This document shows, one piece after another, positions 23,375 to 34,540 of a stretch of DNA of 64,000 nucleotides. A model generated the notes under the pieces. The model did no database searches. It was not told the origin of the DNA and worked only from the letters and a program-made list of their open reading frames with translations. Position 1 is the first letter of the stretch. The number at the start of each line of letters is the position of its first letter. The translations under genes were made by a program, and so were the position numbers. Origin of the DNA: Bimuria novae-zelandiae CBS 107.79 (lineage: Eukaryota; Ascomycota; Dothideomycetes; Pleosporales; Didymosphaeriaceae); contig ML976713.1 in NCBI GenBank assembly GCA_010015655.1, forward strand, positions 14,665 to 78,664, read 5' to 3'.

Positions 23375-24670
23375 TTAATACTTTGTTTGCCAGCCGTGCG
23401 CGCGTCGTACAGCGGAGAGGCGGCTAGGCATGCTGTAAATGAGCTTCTTGATAAGCGCATTCGGTACTGCCCACCATGCTTTATGAATAGCGTCGCATAA
23501 AGCTTCTTGTGCCTCTGCGGAGTCACCCATTGTACGGAGCTCTGGATGAAGCTTATGTATGAGCTTTTTCATGTATTGCCATATATGCTCGATGGGGTTG
23601 AGGTCTGGAGAATACGGAGGCCACTCCATGGTCCAGATACCATGTGACTCCAGGAATAACTTGACTTTGCGCGACCTATGGATGCTCGCGTTATCTTGCA
23701 TAAATATTTGCCTAGGACGATAATGAGGCAATAGACCTTCTTGTAGTGTTTTTATATACGATTCAGCGCTGTACCTATGCTAGGGAGCGTCTAGATCGCG
23801 CTGCATGATAATAATTAGATGTAACAGGAACAATCGCTCGTCGACACGAGAACCCTTGGCCAGTCAAGACAAGGATTCGAGATCATCCGAGAACCGACAC
23901 TCATCCGTATCGGACCAATTTCGGATCTATCAGACCAATGGGGAACTACAGATCTGATTCGGACCTATTTCGGATCTATCAGACCGACGGTCAACCTATG
24001 GTAGATATGTGCTAGCTAGCCACCTAAGAAGAGGTATATTTAGAGGAGCTTAGGCCTTTATAATTTAGTACCTTTTCTGTATCCTTTCGTACTAGGCCTA
24101 TAGGCACTTAATTTATTCGAGGCTACTTTCTTATATACGCACTCCCATATACCTTTGCTAAAAGATACGCTAATATTAATCCTTTGAGTGACCTGCGCCG
24201 GTACATTAGACTTCTTTGAGGATAGCCACGTTCGTCGAGCTATATAGCGCCCTAGACCATCTAGTATATACTAAACGATTTAAAAACCTTAGTAATTATC
24301 TATCTATTATATTTCTTAGCTAAGTATTAAAAATACTACTTAGTGTCGCCGCTGGCGTTGCGTTATATAAAGTACTTATTTAAAAACTTAATATAGCGTT
24401 ACTAAAAATTAAAATTATGCTACGTACGTATAAAGGCACGCCTTATTTTTATATATAATTTAGATAACCTAAGTCGCTTCTCGTAGTGCTAGTTTATTAT
24501 ATTTTTCTTCTTAAGCGTACAATACATGGTGGAGTGTAAAGGTGGCCAAGGACGCGTTGGGGTAGCTATCGCGAGACCTGCCTCTGCAGGCAGCTCTGCA
24601 TATGTAATCTTAGGGTATTTTCGTACGGCATGCTTCAGACGATAAGCATCTCGCTTATAAAGTACTTTTA
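23375..24670 (-). pseudogene. Tc1-like transposase split by a solo LTR
   Basis: The C-terminal 118 codons (23375-23731) are open and hold the DDE_3 core: IFMQDNASIHRSRKVKLFLE (second catalytic Asp) and WPPYSPDLNPIEHIW (last catalytic acid). The frame continues upstream to 23819 through YSAESYIKTLQEG, with one stop at about 23780, and resumes across the LTR insertion at 24211 (GYPQR…). Earlier parts are visible near 24550-24660 (KHAVRKYPKITYAELPAEAG), a linker region of Tc1 transposases. Stops elsewhere make it inactive. Confidence 0.82.
23820..24205. repeat. Solo LTR inserted in the Tc1 transposase
   Basis: A 386-bp block from TGTAACAGGAAC to GCCGGTACA interrupts the transposase frame and is flanked by the 5-bp duplication TTAGA (23815-23819 and 24206-24210). 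TG…CA ends and a 5-bp duplication identify an LTR left by recombination between the two LTRs of a retrotransposon. It contains an internal direct repeat (TTTCGGATCTATCAGACC, twice). Confidence 0.88.
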
Positions 24671-24989
24671 GACGCCTTAAGCGTTATATTAATACTGTAG
24701 TTTAGTATTTTTACTAGCGCTGCAGCGTACGCGATATAGTACTTTAATTAATACTAAATAAGTTAGTAGTTTTCTAGTGTTTCTCGCCGCGCTAATAATA
24801 ATTAAGAATTAAGTATTAATTACTCTTTATTAATTTAAATAAGCGCATTTAATTATAGGTGTTTTTAAAAAAAATTAGATAAAATTTAGTAGAAGTAGAG
24901 TGTATTAAAGTTGTGTAGCGTTGCGCGCGCGAGCGTGTTGTAGGGTAGATACGTTAAGCGAGGTGCAATACTTTTGACCTAGTACTGTA

Positions 24990-25134
24990 CCTGCTACCAC
25001 GTGCGGTCTGCTCGTATCCTCTTATTACTAGCTATACAGATGATATCACCACCATTTTCGATATTAAGGCCAAGGTTAAGCGTGTACGTGCAAAGCGAGG
25101 CGACCAAGTTGGTTGCGCTGGTTCAAATTAGAAG
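24990..25134. other. Short non-RIPed host spacer
   Basis: 145 bp of ordinary composition between two transposon ends. No feature seen. Confidence 0.5.
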
Positions 25135-25179
25135 TAACATGCCCGTGCGCGCAACGCCCGGATTCGCGCAACGCCCCGC

Positions 25180-25324
25180 AAACACTATCTTAGCAATTTA
25201 AATTTAAAGCTATACAACGCTATATAATAGCTTAATATTTATAAAAATATAGTAGTGTAGTAACTAGATGCTTGCGATTAACTTATACTATTTAAATTTT
25301 TATAGGAGGTTAACGCTGCGGCCA
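25180..25324 (-). pseudogene. Detached left piece of the split pogo element
   Basis: This 145-bp piece between the left terminal repeat and Gypsy-1 is AT-rich and contains no readable frame. By position it is the 3' flank of the transposase gene of the split element. Confidence 0.45.
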
Positions 25325-25329
25325 CGTAA

Positions 25330-25755
25330 TGTTACGAACCGGAAACAGGATGATAGGGGGATAGGCGCTTATAAGGACAGGCGACTAAGGAACGGGTTAA
25401 TAAGTACGCTAAGAAGCTAACCTTAAGGTTACGTAATTACTTAGTTAATTAGTAGTACTAAGCAACGAAGCAAGGCACGTAACTACTTAATTAATTAGTA
25501 GTACTAAGTAACTAAGCACGTAAGTATATATACAGGATAGTTTCCTTTATTATACTTCTTATAGTTAACTGTAATATCTTCTATGCAAGTACGTTCTCCT
25601 ATATAGACTAATAGTTATCTTATTTATTATAAGATTAAATTATCTAGCCACGCGCTAAGTGTCGCATTAACTTATACTATTAAATAATTTATAAAGCACT
25701 ACCGTGCCTTACCACCCTAACCTAGATTAGACTAAGGTGTAAGCGCCTTATAACA
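25330..25755 (+). repeat. Gypsy-1 5' LTR
   Basis: 426 bp from TGTTACGAAC to TTATAACA. The 3' half is shared with the LTRs of Gypsy-2 and Gypsy-3; the 5' half is not. Confidence 0.92.
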
Positions 25756-25769
25756 CTTTAACTACCTTA

Positions 25770-26940
25770 TAGTATAATAGTAAGACCTAGTTCGACTACC
25801 GTAGCTCTAGCACCTAAGGCAAAGACCCTAGAAGAGATAATTATCGAATAAGTAGCTTAAATAGCCTAGCTATAGGAAATTATTAACTAGATAAGCAAGA
25901 AGATAAGCTAATAAAAAGATATAAAATATTAACTAAAGGTCTTAAAACCTAAACCCTACACTAGAAAGGGTCACCCAGGAACGTTCTTAATATAGATAAA
26001 ACTATTTATCTGCTACAACCCTAGAAGGTTTAAAATAGAATAAGACAAGATACTAGTTACCTGCATAAATATATAAGATAAGGCAGCTATATAGGTAAGA
26101 TTAATAATTAATAACTTCCTTAAAAACAGCAGCCTAAAAGAATATAACTTAGATACTACTAAGGATACCTTTAAGAATTAGAAGTCTTTTTATAAGGCTA
26201 TAAAAAGATATTTAGCATAGTTAATAAAGGATATTAGGCTAAAATATGCCTCTAACGCCTACGTTAGGACAAGTTAGTAGTACTCTACACCGTAGAGTTT
26301 AAATAGGTTATAGTAGAACTTAATAAATAGAAAGAGGCCCTACTTATAATTACCTACTATAATAGGCTAAAGGAATTAGTTAAAGACGAACTAGTCTACT
26401 AAGGTAAAGTAAATAATCTAGAAGAACTTATTAAGAACGCTATTAAAGTAGATAATTACTTATATAAACGCAAGCTAGAGAAATAGCATAGCACTAAGCT
26501 ACTTACTAAAAAAGAAACTAAATCTAGACCCGCAGAAAGAGACTAGAACAAAGATATTATTATAACTAATAAAGCCTAATAGTACAAAAAGAAAAACGGC
26601 AAGGGAAAATAGCCGTATAGACTAAAGAAGAGTTACTAAGGCAAGAATAGCATCTTATAAGAAGAATAAGAATAGAGGTTTAAGGACAAAGCCTGCCTCT
26701 AATATAGTAAGTAAGGCTACTTCGCTAAAGACTGCAAAGGCTAGGAGACTAAGGTTAATATAAATAACCTCTTATAAGTGGCTATAGCTACCCTCACGCT
26801 GGTAGAAGCCAATAAAGTGGATCTTACGCAGGAAATCCTAGAGCTAATAGAAGAGGAAGAGGAACGAAAAACCCTTCCTAAATACTAGATCTTTTAAAGA
26901 CTGGCTAACAACACCTGCTAGATATGTAGTAGTACGCTAC
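25770..26940 (+). pseudogene. Gypsy-1 gag remnant with zinc knuckle
   Basis: A RIP-riddled frame after the primer-binding region. The nucleocapsid knuckle at 26694-26735 keeps exact CCHC spacing (C-x2-C-x4-H-x4-C), but the second Cys is Tyr (TAT for TGT), the His is Tyr (TAC for CAC), and TAA replaces Gln or Lys codons. All but possibly one change are RIP-type transitions. The homologous frame is easier to follow in Gypsy-2. Confidence 0.75.
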
Positions 26941-27378
26941 ATTAATCGTCTTAGTGTGAGGCAAAAATAATCGTCCAGGGGGCACACGTATGGGACGCCT
27001 ATTAGCTTGCCAAGAAGCTACAAGGGCCCCCAAAGCACTCCCTACGCCAAGTTACAGTACTAGAACGATATAAATACGCCAAATAGTGGCAATGCACACG
27101 AAAAGGGTGCCAATAGCATTTTAAGACTTAGGTTAAGGCCTCTTACTTTCTAGGAGGCTCAGAGCACTATAGGCTAAAGAAGAACTAGTGTAGCATGCCT
27201 AATAACTGCTATAAGCACTTTCTAGTCTATTAGGCTAAGTATTATAAATAGAATGGCTAGCACTAATGTTTTAACATTACCTATAAGCTATATAAGTAGT
27301 AGAAGTTTAAAACAGGTTAGTTCCCTTAGAGCCTAGATCCTTATAATACTAGTATAATAATAAGAAACATGCAGCTAG

Positions 27379-27855
27379 TGTTATGAGGCTCTCACACCTT
27401 ATTCCGATCCGGGTTAGGGCGGTAAGGTATCGTGGCGCTTCACGGATTATTTAGTAGTATAAGTTGATGCGACACTTAGCGCGAGGCTAGATAATCTAAT
27501 TTTATAATAAAATAAGATAACTATTAGTCTATATAGGAGAACGTACTCGCACAGAAGATATGTGAGTTGACTATAAGGAGGGAAACAACATAGGAGAATC
27601 GTCACACTATATACCAGTCTGTTTCCTCCCTTGTCCCTGGGTGCTCTGTCGTTCCCCACAGAGCGCAGTCGCTCTGTGGGCCCTTACAGAGCGTCGGTGT
27701 GTCGGCGCTCTGTCCGCCAAGACAGAGCGTCGTCACGTGATACATTGGTCCGGCGTGTTACCCTACGGCCCTCGTGCCGTGCGACCTGCGTCCCTTCCTG
27801 GACACCTCGTCCACCATAGAGATTCATTCCTGCGCTATCCTTCGGGATCGTAACA
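27379..27855 (-). repeat. Gypsy-2 3' LTR
   Basis: 477 bp. Contains a hairpin-rich block of GGCGCTCTGT / ACAGAGCGTC repeats and a CACGTG box at 27734-27739. It escaped much RIP. Confidence 0.92.
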
Positions 27856-27872
27856 CTATCCCCCCTCTTAAA
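27856..27872 (-). other. Gypsy-2 polypurine tract
   Basis: On the minus strand AAGAGGGGGGATAG directly precedes the 3' LTR start TGTTACGATC: the expected plus-strand primer site. It supports minus orientation. Confidence 0.75.
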
Positions 27873-28009
27873 GGTATCGTCCCGATATCTTTGTGTTTCG
27901 GTTGTCGCGGCGTCGCCCGGGGTTAGCGCCGCAGCGCCTACATAAGGTCGCCCGTCCCCGCCCTTGTCGTAAGTGGTTATCCTCTCGGATTTCCCTAGCC
28001 TCCCTAACT

Positions 28010-28588
28010 ATGCCAAAAGCTTCGAAACCTGCGTCCACGCAGCGACATCACGATCGTGTGGCTGCTGTTCTTGCTGCAAACGTAGAGATGCCTTCTCCTT
28101 GTGGGCGTTGTAAGAAGAAGGGTTTAAAGTGTGTTGTGGAGATTTAGACGGGTTTCTGTGCTTTCTGTATTTAGGCAAAAGCTCGTTGCAACCTTGTGTT
28201 AACAAACACGGAGCGTCGCGAGCTTGAGCAGCGTAAGAGGCAGGCTCGTATTGCCTTTCTACAGGCCTAAGAAGAACTTGCCCGCGCGGAGCGGAAGCTT
28301 CTTAAGATTAAAGAAGAAGAGCGGAGGCGTGTGCTTAAAGATATTGCCTTAACTGTGGAGTTAGAAGAGTTGGAACGTGCCGCGGGGCTCCTAGAGCCAA
28401 TTCCTGGGGGTACGATCGCTCCTCCTATCGTTTTATCGCCCCCGCCTGTAGGCTAGTTACAGGCTAATTTGTTTGCTTCCTTTAATCCCTCCGTACCCTT
28501 CGACTTCTCTAAGTTTCTTGCGGATCTGGCCGCAGGACTTCTGGATGCTCCTCGTGGAACCTCTCCAGCGCTGTCCTGCAGTTCGTGA
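28010..28588 (+). pseudogene. Antisense ORF with Zn2Cys6-like cluster in Gypsy-2
   Basis: A 192-codon frame from the ATG at 28010-28012 (MPKASKPAS) to a TGA at 28586-28588, antisense to the retrotransposon and overlapping the last codons of its chromodomain. Four internal stops (TAG, TAG, TAA, TAG) all lie where CAG/CAA is plausible. Residues 31-60 (28100-28189) form C-x2-C-x6-C-x8-C-x2-C-x6-C with basic residues between the second and third Cys (CGRCKKKGLKC): the exact spacing of a fungal GAL4-type Zn2Cys6 DNA-binding domain. A charged, coiled-coil-prone stretch follows (ERRELEQRKRQARIAFL, ARAERKLLKIKEEERRR), then a Pro/Phe-rich tail. No known retrotransposon protein is recognised. It could be a captured transcription-factor domain or an accessory regulator. 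Confidence 0.6.
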
Positions 28589-31500
28589 GGTTTTGTACTG
28601 GTTCCCATGTATTGTGGTCCTCTGGCCATCCTTCCCATTTCACTAGGTACCTGTACTGACGTCTGATTTTCCGTAGATTCCTAATTGCTTCGACCTCGTA
28701 CTCCTCGTCCTCGAGTTCGAGTTGGGTCTCTAGTTTGGCGTCTGGTGGTGCTGGTTCCAGCAGCAATTTGTGGAAAACTAGGTGTATACGTGTATCTATA
28801 AGTAACTGTAGTTTAAAATTAACTAGGCCTCTAACTTCCTGGATTTTAAATAGTTCTTTTTAAAGGTTATCTAGTTTTTTGCTTAGTCTCGTTGTTTTAA
28901 GATTTTTTTATAAGAGGAGGACTCTATCCCCCTCCTTAAAGGTTAGTCTTATAATCCTTTTCTTATTCGCTTATTACGCTATTTATTTATTACGTCGCGC
29001 GATATTTTTATGTAGTGTTTTATATAGGTCCTGTATAAGTTTGGCCTTATTAGCTGCGTTCTTCGTAATGCTCTAGATGTCTAATGGATCCTGGTGAGTC
29101 GTTGGCTCACATCCATGGTTGGCGTACTATGGCGAGTACCCTGTAGTCGCCGATCTTGCGCTATTGTATGCTAGCTGGGCCGTTAGCAACAGCTTAACCT
29201 AGTTATCTTAAAACTTATTTATATATATCTAGAGATACTATTCTAATGTTTAGTTTGTTTACTTAGTTTGGCTATCTATTTTAAGATAGAAGCTCGTTGT
29301 GAGCTTGTGCTTAATCTTTAATTTAGCTATAAACGTGGTCTAGTATAACGATGTAAATATCTTGGCCCTGTCTATAATAAACTTATTAGGTTATCTAATC
29401 TGTAATATTAGTTCTTGTTCTACTACGTAGGCTAGTTCTTCTGCTAATATAGCTTCCCTAATTAGCACAAACCTTGACTCTTTAGTAAGTTAATAAATTA
29501 TAATTAAGATTAAGTCGTAGGGATCCTTGTTCCCTAGTGCTAGTAATGCTAGTAACTTCACGATAAAGTCTATAATCACGCTTAACTATAGTCTTAGGGG
29601 TGGCTATAGTAGCTATAAGAGGCTATAGGGCTTATATCTCTTAAGCTTATTCTAGTAACAGGCCAAGCAGTTACCTAAAACCTTCTATACCGCCTAGCGT
29701 AGCCTAGGGATAGCATATTTATTCGCGATTTAACGCGTCGTTTTAGTAGTCCCTAGGTATCCCTAATCCCTATCCTTATATAGTTTTTTAATTAGTAGCG
29801 GAGCTATCTGCTTGCTAATTTAGATATAGTTTTAATAGTCCCGTGCTATTAATTTCGTAGCTTAGTAGAGGTTATACGCTTAGCGATCCTCGTTCGTGAG
29901 CCTATTGTAATCCTGTATCCTATCCACGACTAGTCTATAATAGGTAAAGTCTACGCGTCGCACCTCTAGTGCTGGCGCGAGCTATATTTTATTATAGCAA
30001 AGGGTCCTGTCTTTTGCGTAGGTTAAGATTACAACATAGTTACCTCTATCGTCTTCTTTTACAAGGTCCGATTATTTACTAAGTGCATTTGCCACAGCGT
30101 TTGCGTTTCCTGGCAGATGCGTAATACAGAAGTCAAATTCCGCTATCTATTTAGACTATCTAGCTTATCGTTAATTAAGCTTCTTAGTCGTTGTAAAGCG
30201 TGTTAGATTAAGGTAATTAGAGAATACCTCTATCTAATATTTAGCTTCCTTAAGCTACGCTTCTTATTGCTCGAAATAGTTAATAATAGCTAGTAGTTCC
30301 TTATTATAGATTTTATAGTTAAGCTCTACCCCTAAGAGTTTACGTGCGTGGTAGAAGACGGGTCTCTACTTGCTATTATCGCATTCTTGTAATAGGACAG
30401 CCCCTAGCGTATAATCTAATGCGTTTGTGTAGATGCGATGTCGTTGCTCCAGGTTGTATATCTATAGTAGGGGTGCCGTTAGGAATAGGCGCTTTAGTTA
30501 TTTAAAAGCTTCCTTCTCTACTTCCTATAGAGGTTGCCATTTTCCTATCTTTATAAGTTCTATTAGTAGAGCGGTGACCTTTAAGTAGTTCCTAATAAAT
30601 TTGTGATAGAAGTTAGTAAAGCCTAAAAAAGACTAGATATCTTTTACTAATTATAATAGTAGCTATTCTTCTATTATCGTAATCTTCTTCGGGTCTATCT
30701 TAACACCTTTTCGGGATATCACAAATCCCAAATATTCCGTCTTAGTGACATGGAACTCGCACTTCTTAGGGTATAGGAGCAATTAATACTCTTGTAACTT
30801 CTATAGTACTTTGCGTACATGTCCTTTGTGCTCTTCCAAGGTTCCGTGTAAGTATATTAAGATATCGTCGAGGTACGCCGTGCAGAATACGTCCAAGTAT
30901 TTATATAGTACTTAATTAATTAACTCTTAAAAGGTTGCTAGTGCGTTAGTTAGCCCTATAGGCATAACTATGTACTTAAAAAGGCTATATCGTGTGCGGA
31001 ACGCCGTTTTCCACTCGTACCCTTTCGCAATTCGAATCCTATAGAATCTATCCTGGACATCGAATTTCGTGAAGTATTTAGCTCCTTAGAGTCTATCTAT
31101 AAGCTCTATTATTAGTAGTAACGAGTAGCAATTTTTAATCGTTACGGCGTTTAGCTATCTATAATCCACATGGAGTTGTAGCCTGCTATCTTTCTTGCAA
31201 ATAAAGAGTATAGGGAAGGCCGCAGGGCTCTAACTAGGCCGCTATTTCCCTAAGCGCAGGTTCTTCTAGATTAGCTCTTTTAACTCTTTTTCTTGCTTAT
31301 ATATAAGGGGCCTTAGGCGCTTTAGCCATAACTTAGCACCTTCTACTAGTAGTATCTCGTGATCCTATTCTTTATATTTAGGTAGGATAGTCTTGTCGTG
31401 TTCCTTAAACAGGTCTGCGAATTTCTTATATTCTTTTAGCAGACTAGGGTTGTCTAAGACTATCTTAGTCTCCTAGACCTATATGTAGTGCACCTATCTT

Positions 31501-34010
31501 AGGTATTTTTTTAAGATCCTGTCTATCTTGCATACTAATATTTCTTGTATCTTAGATAGTCAACTCCTTTTTCTCGCCTGAGGTTAGGGAGTTTCCCTCC
31601 CACTAGGGCTCGCCTAAGCCTTCGCTAGTGGGTCCCAGGGAAGGATCGTTTATTCAATCTAGTCTATCCGTGGATTATGTTATTCTAGCTATTTATATCT
31701 AACAATGGCTTTAATGTCTCCTATCTCCGCGATGGTGAAGACGTGTTGGCTCTCTAGGCCTTCTATGTTAACTTATACCAGCGCTGTCTTAAGGCGTAGC
31801 CAACCGTCACCGTATCTTTGCAATTAGGTCCCGTCCGCGAGTCCTATTTATAGCGGTGTTTTCTTATTACAATATAGTATATTATACTTCTTAACTACTT
31901 GCGGGGTAATTAGACACGCGTCTGCCCCTAGGTTAATTAGTGCTATAACACGATGTTTATACGCTATAATATCTTTAATTAAGCACTTCTTAACTTGGCA
32001 AGTATTTACTTAATAAGCTATAATAATTACACTATTACTAGTGTGGCTCGTTGCCTAGTAACGATCTAGTTTTTTAAATTATTAGACCCTTTATCTAAGG
32101 TTTTAGGCTAATCGGCGTTGGCTTCCTTAATCTAGTCCTGGACCTTAGATAGCTTAGAGACTTCCTTAATTTGGTGCTACTTATATTACTATTAATACAG
32201 GGCGTAAGTCTCTCTAATCTTATTAAATTTATATACTCCTTAATTCCCATGTTGCGGGTAATTTAGAGTAAGGCATTTGTTCTAGGCTAATGCACTATGC
32301 CCTAGATAGCTATCTAAGGAGGCTGCCTCTTCCTGTAGGCTTAGGTGTGCGAAGCACTATAGGTTGCATTATTCTTACCTAATTAACAAGTAGTCTACGT
32401 CTCTTCCTAGCTATATATTCCCTATTATCGTGCTAGTGTCGCGGGGGTTTAAGCCCTAAGGGAACTAACCTATCTTAAACTTCTATTACCTGTGTATTTT
32501 GTAGGTAATGTTAAAACATTAGTGCTAGCTATTCTATTTATAATGCTTAGCCTAATAGGCTAGAAAGTGTTCGTGGCAATTGTTAGGCACGCTACACTAG
32601 CTCTACTTTAACCTATAGTGTTTTAAACCTCCTAGAAAATAAAAGGCCTTAACTCTAGCCTTAGAGTGTTGTCGGCATCCTTTGCGCGTGTATTGCCACT
32701 ACTTGGCGTATTTATGTCGTTCCTGTATCGTGATCTGGCGTAGGTATTGCTTTAGGCGCCCCTGTAACTTCTCCGCTAGCCAGTAGGCGTCCCATGCGTG
32801 TGCCCCTTAGACGATTACTTTTACCTCACACTAAGACAATTAATGTAGCGCACTACTGCACATCTAGTAGGTGTTATCAGCCAGTCTTTAGAAGATCTAG
32901 TACTTAGGAAGGGTCTTTTGTTCCTCTTCCTCTTCTATTAGCTCTAGAATCTCCTGCGTAAGATCTAATTTGTTAGCTCTTGCCAGCGTAAGGGTGGCTA
33001 TAGCCACTTGTAGGAGGTTAGTTATATTAATCTTAGTCTCCTAATCGTTACAGTCTTTAGCGAAGTAGCCTAGCTTACTATATTAGAGGCAGGCTTTATC
33101 TTTAAACCTCCGTTTTTATTCTTCCTACGAAATGTTGATCTTGCCCTAGTAACTCTTCTTTAGTCTATATAGCTATTTTCCCTTGCTATTCTTCCTTTTG
33201 TACCATCGGGCTTTATTAGTTATAATAATATCTCCGTCCTAGTCTCTTCCTACAGGCCTAGATCAATTCTCTTTTCTAGTAAGTAGCCTAGTACCATGCT
33301 ATTTTTCTAGCTTGCGTTTATACAGGCGATTGTCTACTTTAATTACATTATTAATAAGTTCTTCTAGATTGTCTGCTTTTCCTTAGTGGACCAATTTGTC
33401 TTTAACTAATTCTTTTAGTCCGTTATAGTAGGTAATTATAAGTGGGGCTTCTTCCCATCCTTCGAGTTCTGCCATGATCTGTTTAAACTCTAGTGTATAA
33501 AGTACCGCCGATTTCTCCTAACGTAGGTGCTGGAGGCGTATTTTGGCTTAATATCCTTTATTAATAGTGCTAAACATTCCTTTTACGGCCTTGCGAAAAG
33601 ACTCCTAGTCCTTAAAAACGTCTTTAGTAGTGTCTAAACTATAATCCTCTAATTTGCCATTCTTAAGGAAATTATTAATTATTAGTCTAGCCTACGCGGC
33701 TGCCTTGTCTTGCATATTTATATAGGTAACTAGGATCTTGTCTTATTCCGTATTAAACTTTCCTAGGTTATAACAGATAAATAGTTCTATCTAAGTTAAG
33801 AACGTTCCTGGGTGACCCTTTCCTAAATAGGGTTTAGGCTTCGGGACCTTTAGTTAATATTTCGCATTTTCCTATTAGCTTATCTTCTCGCTTATCTAGT
33901 TAATAATTTCTTGTAGTTAGGCTATCTAAGCTGCTTGTTTAATAACCATCTCTTCTAGGGTCTTTTCCTTAGGTGCCGGAGCTGCGGTGGTCGAACTAGG
34001 TCCTGCTATT
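28509..34010 (-). pseudogene. Gypsy-2 Gag-Pol remnant
   Basis: Gag with a zinc knuckle at 33050-33091 (CL*YSKLGYFAKDC: CCHC spacing, with Cys and His both changed to Tyr). Protease near 31910-31950 (ALINLGADACLITP). RT with an unmutated active site YLDDI at 30861-30875, in contrast to Gypsy-1 and Gypsy-4. RNase H about 30450-30050, integrase about 29900-29000 (DFIVKLL near 29575). The C-terminus, 28509-28766, is a still-open chromodomain (EYEVEAIRNLRKI, YLVKWEGWPEDHNTWEP), the histone-mark reader that targets chromoviruses to heterochromatin. Many TAG/TAA stops elsewhere. Confidence 0.9.
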
Positions 34011-34030
34011 ATACTATAGGGTAGTTAAAG

Positions 34031-34535
34031 TGTTATAAGGCTCTTACACCTTATTCTAATCTAAGTTAAGGCAGTAAGGTATCGTGGTGCTTTACAAATT
34101 ATTTAGTAGTATAAGTTAATGCGACACTTAGCGCGAGGCTAGACAATCTAATCTTATAATAAAGTAAGATAACTATTAGTCTATATAAGAGAACGTACTC
34201 GCACAGAAGATATGTAAGTTGACTATAAGGAGGGAAACAACATAGGAGAATCGTTACACTATATACTAGTCTGTTTCCTCCCTTGTCCCTGGGTGCTCTG
34301 TCGTTCCCCACAGAGCGTCGGTGTGTTGGCGCTCTGTCCGCCAAGACAGAGCGTTATTACGTGATACGCCCGTTCGGTATGTCGGCGCTCTGTTCGCTAA
34401 GACAGAGCGTCGTCACGTGATATATTAGTCCGGCGTGTTGCCCTACGGCCCTTGTGCCGTGCGACCTGCGTCCCTTCCTGGACACCTCGTCTACTATAGA
34501 GATTTATTCCTGCGTTATCCTTCGGGATCGTAATA
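34031..34535 (-). repeat. Gypsy-2 5' LTR
   Basis: 505 bp. Compared with the 3' LTR it lacks one GCGCAGTCGCTCTGTGGGCC segment and has an extra unit ending …TACGTGATACGCCCG, so the internal repeat array differs between the two LTRs. CACGTG at 34414-34419. Confidence 0.92.
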
Positions 34536-34540
34536 GTTAG

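Larger units (their letters stand above)
23228..24987 (-). mobile_element. Tc1-like DNA transposon with a solo LTR inside
   Basis: Imperfect inverted ends share CAGT…GTCAAAAGT[C/A]TTGCACC and start right after TA (23226-23227) and before TA (24988-24989). Total 1760 bp including a 386-bp solo LTR and its 5-bp duplication, so the transposon itself is about 1.37 kb. The 5' half is strongly RIPed; the 3' half, which holds the catalytic C-terminus, is not. Confidence 0.85.
27379..34535 (-). mobile_element. Gypsy-2: chromovirus-type retrotransposon nested in Gypsy-1
   Basis: LTRs at 27379-27855 and 34031-34535 in minus orientation; duplication GCTAG (27374-27378) and GTTAG (34536-34540), which differ by one C-to-T change made after insertion. 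Length 7157 bp. Just inside the right (5') LTR lies ACTTTAACTACC (minus strand), as in the other Gypsy elements; just inside the left (3') LTR lies a purine tract (AAGAGGGGGGATAG). Internal sequence is closely related to Gypsy-1. It is RIPed, but less than its host. Confidence 0.94.

Noticed and set aside
27447..27659. Open frames inside the Gypsy-2 LTRs (27447-27659 -, 27631-27853 +, 34099-34344 -)
   Set aside because: They lie wholly within LTR sequence, differ between the two LTRs at repeat indels and show no domain. They are by-products of a GC-normal LTR.
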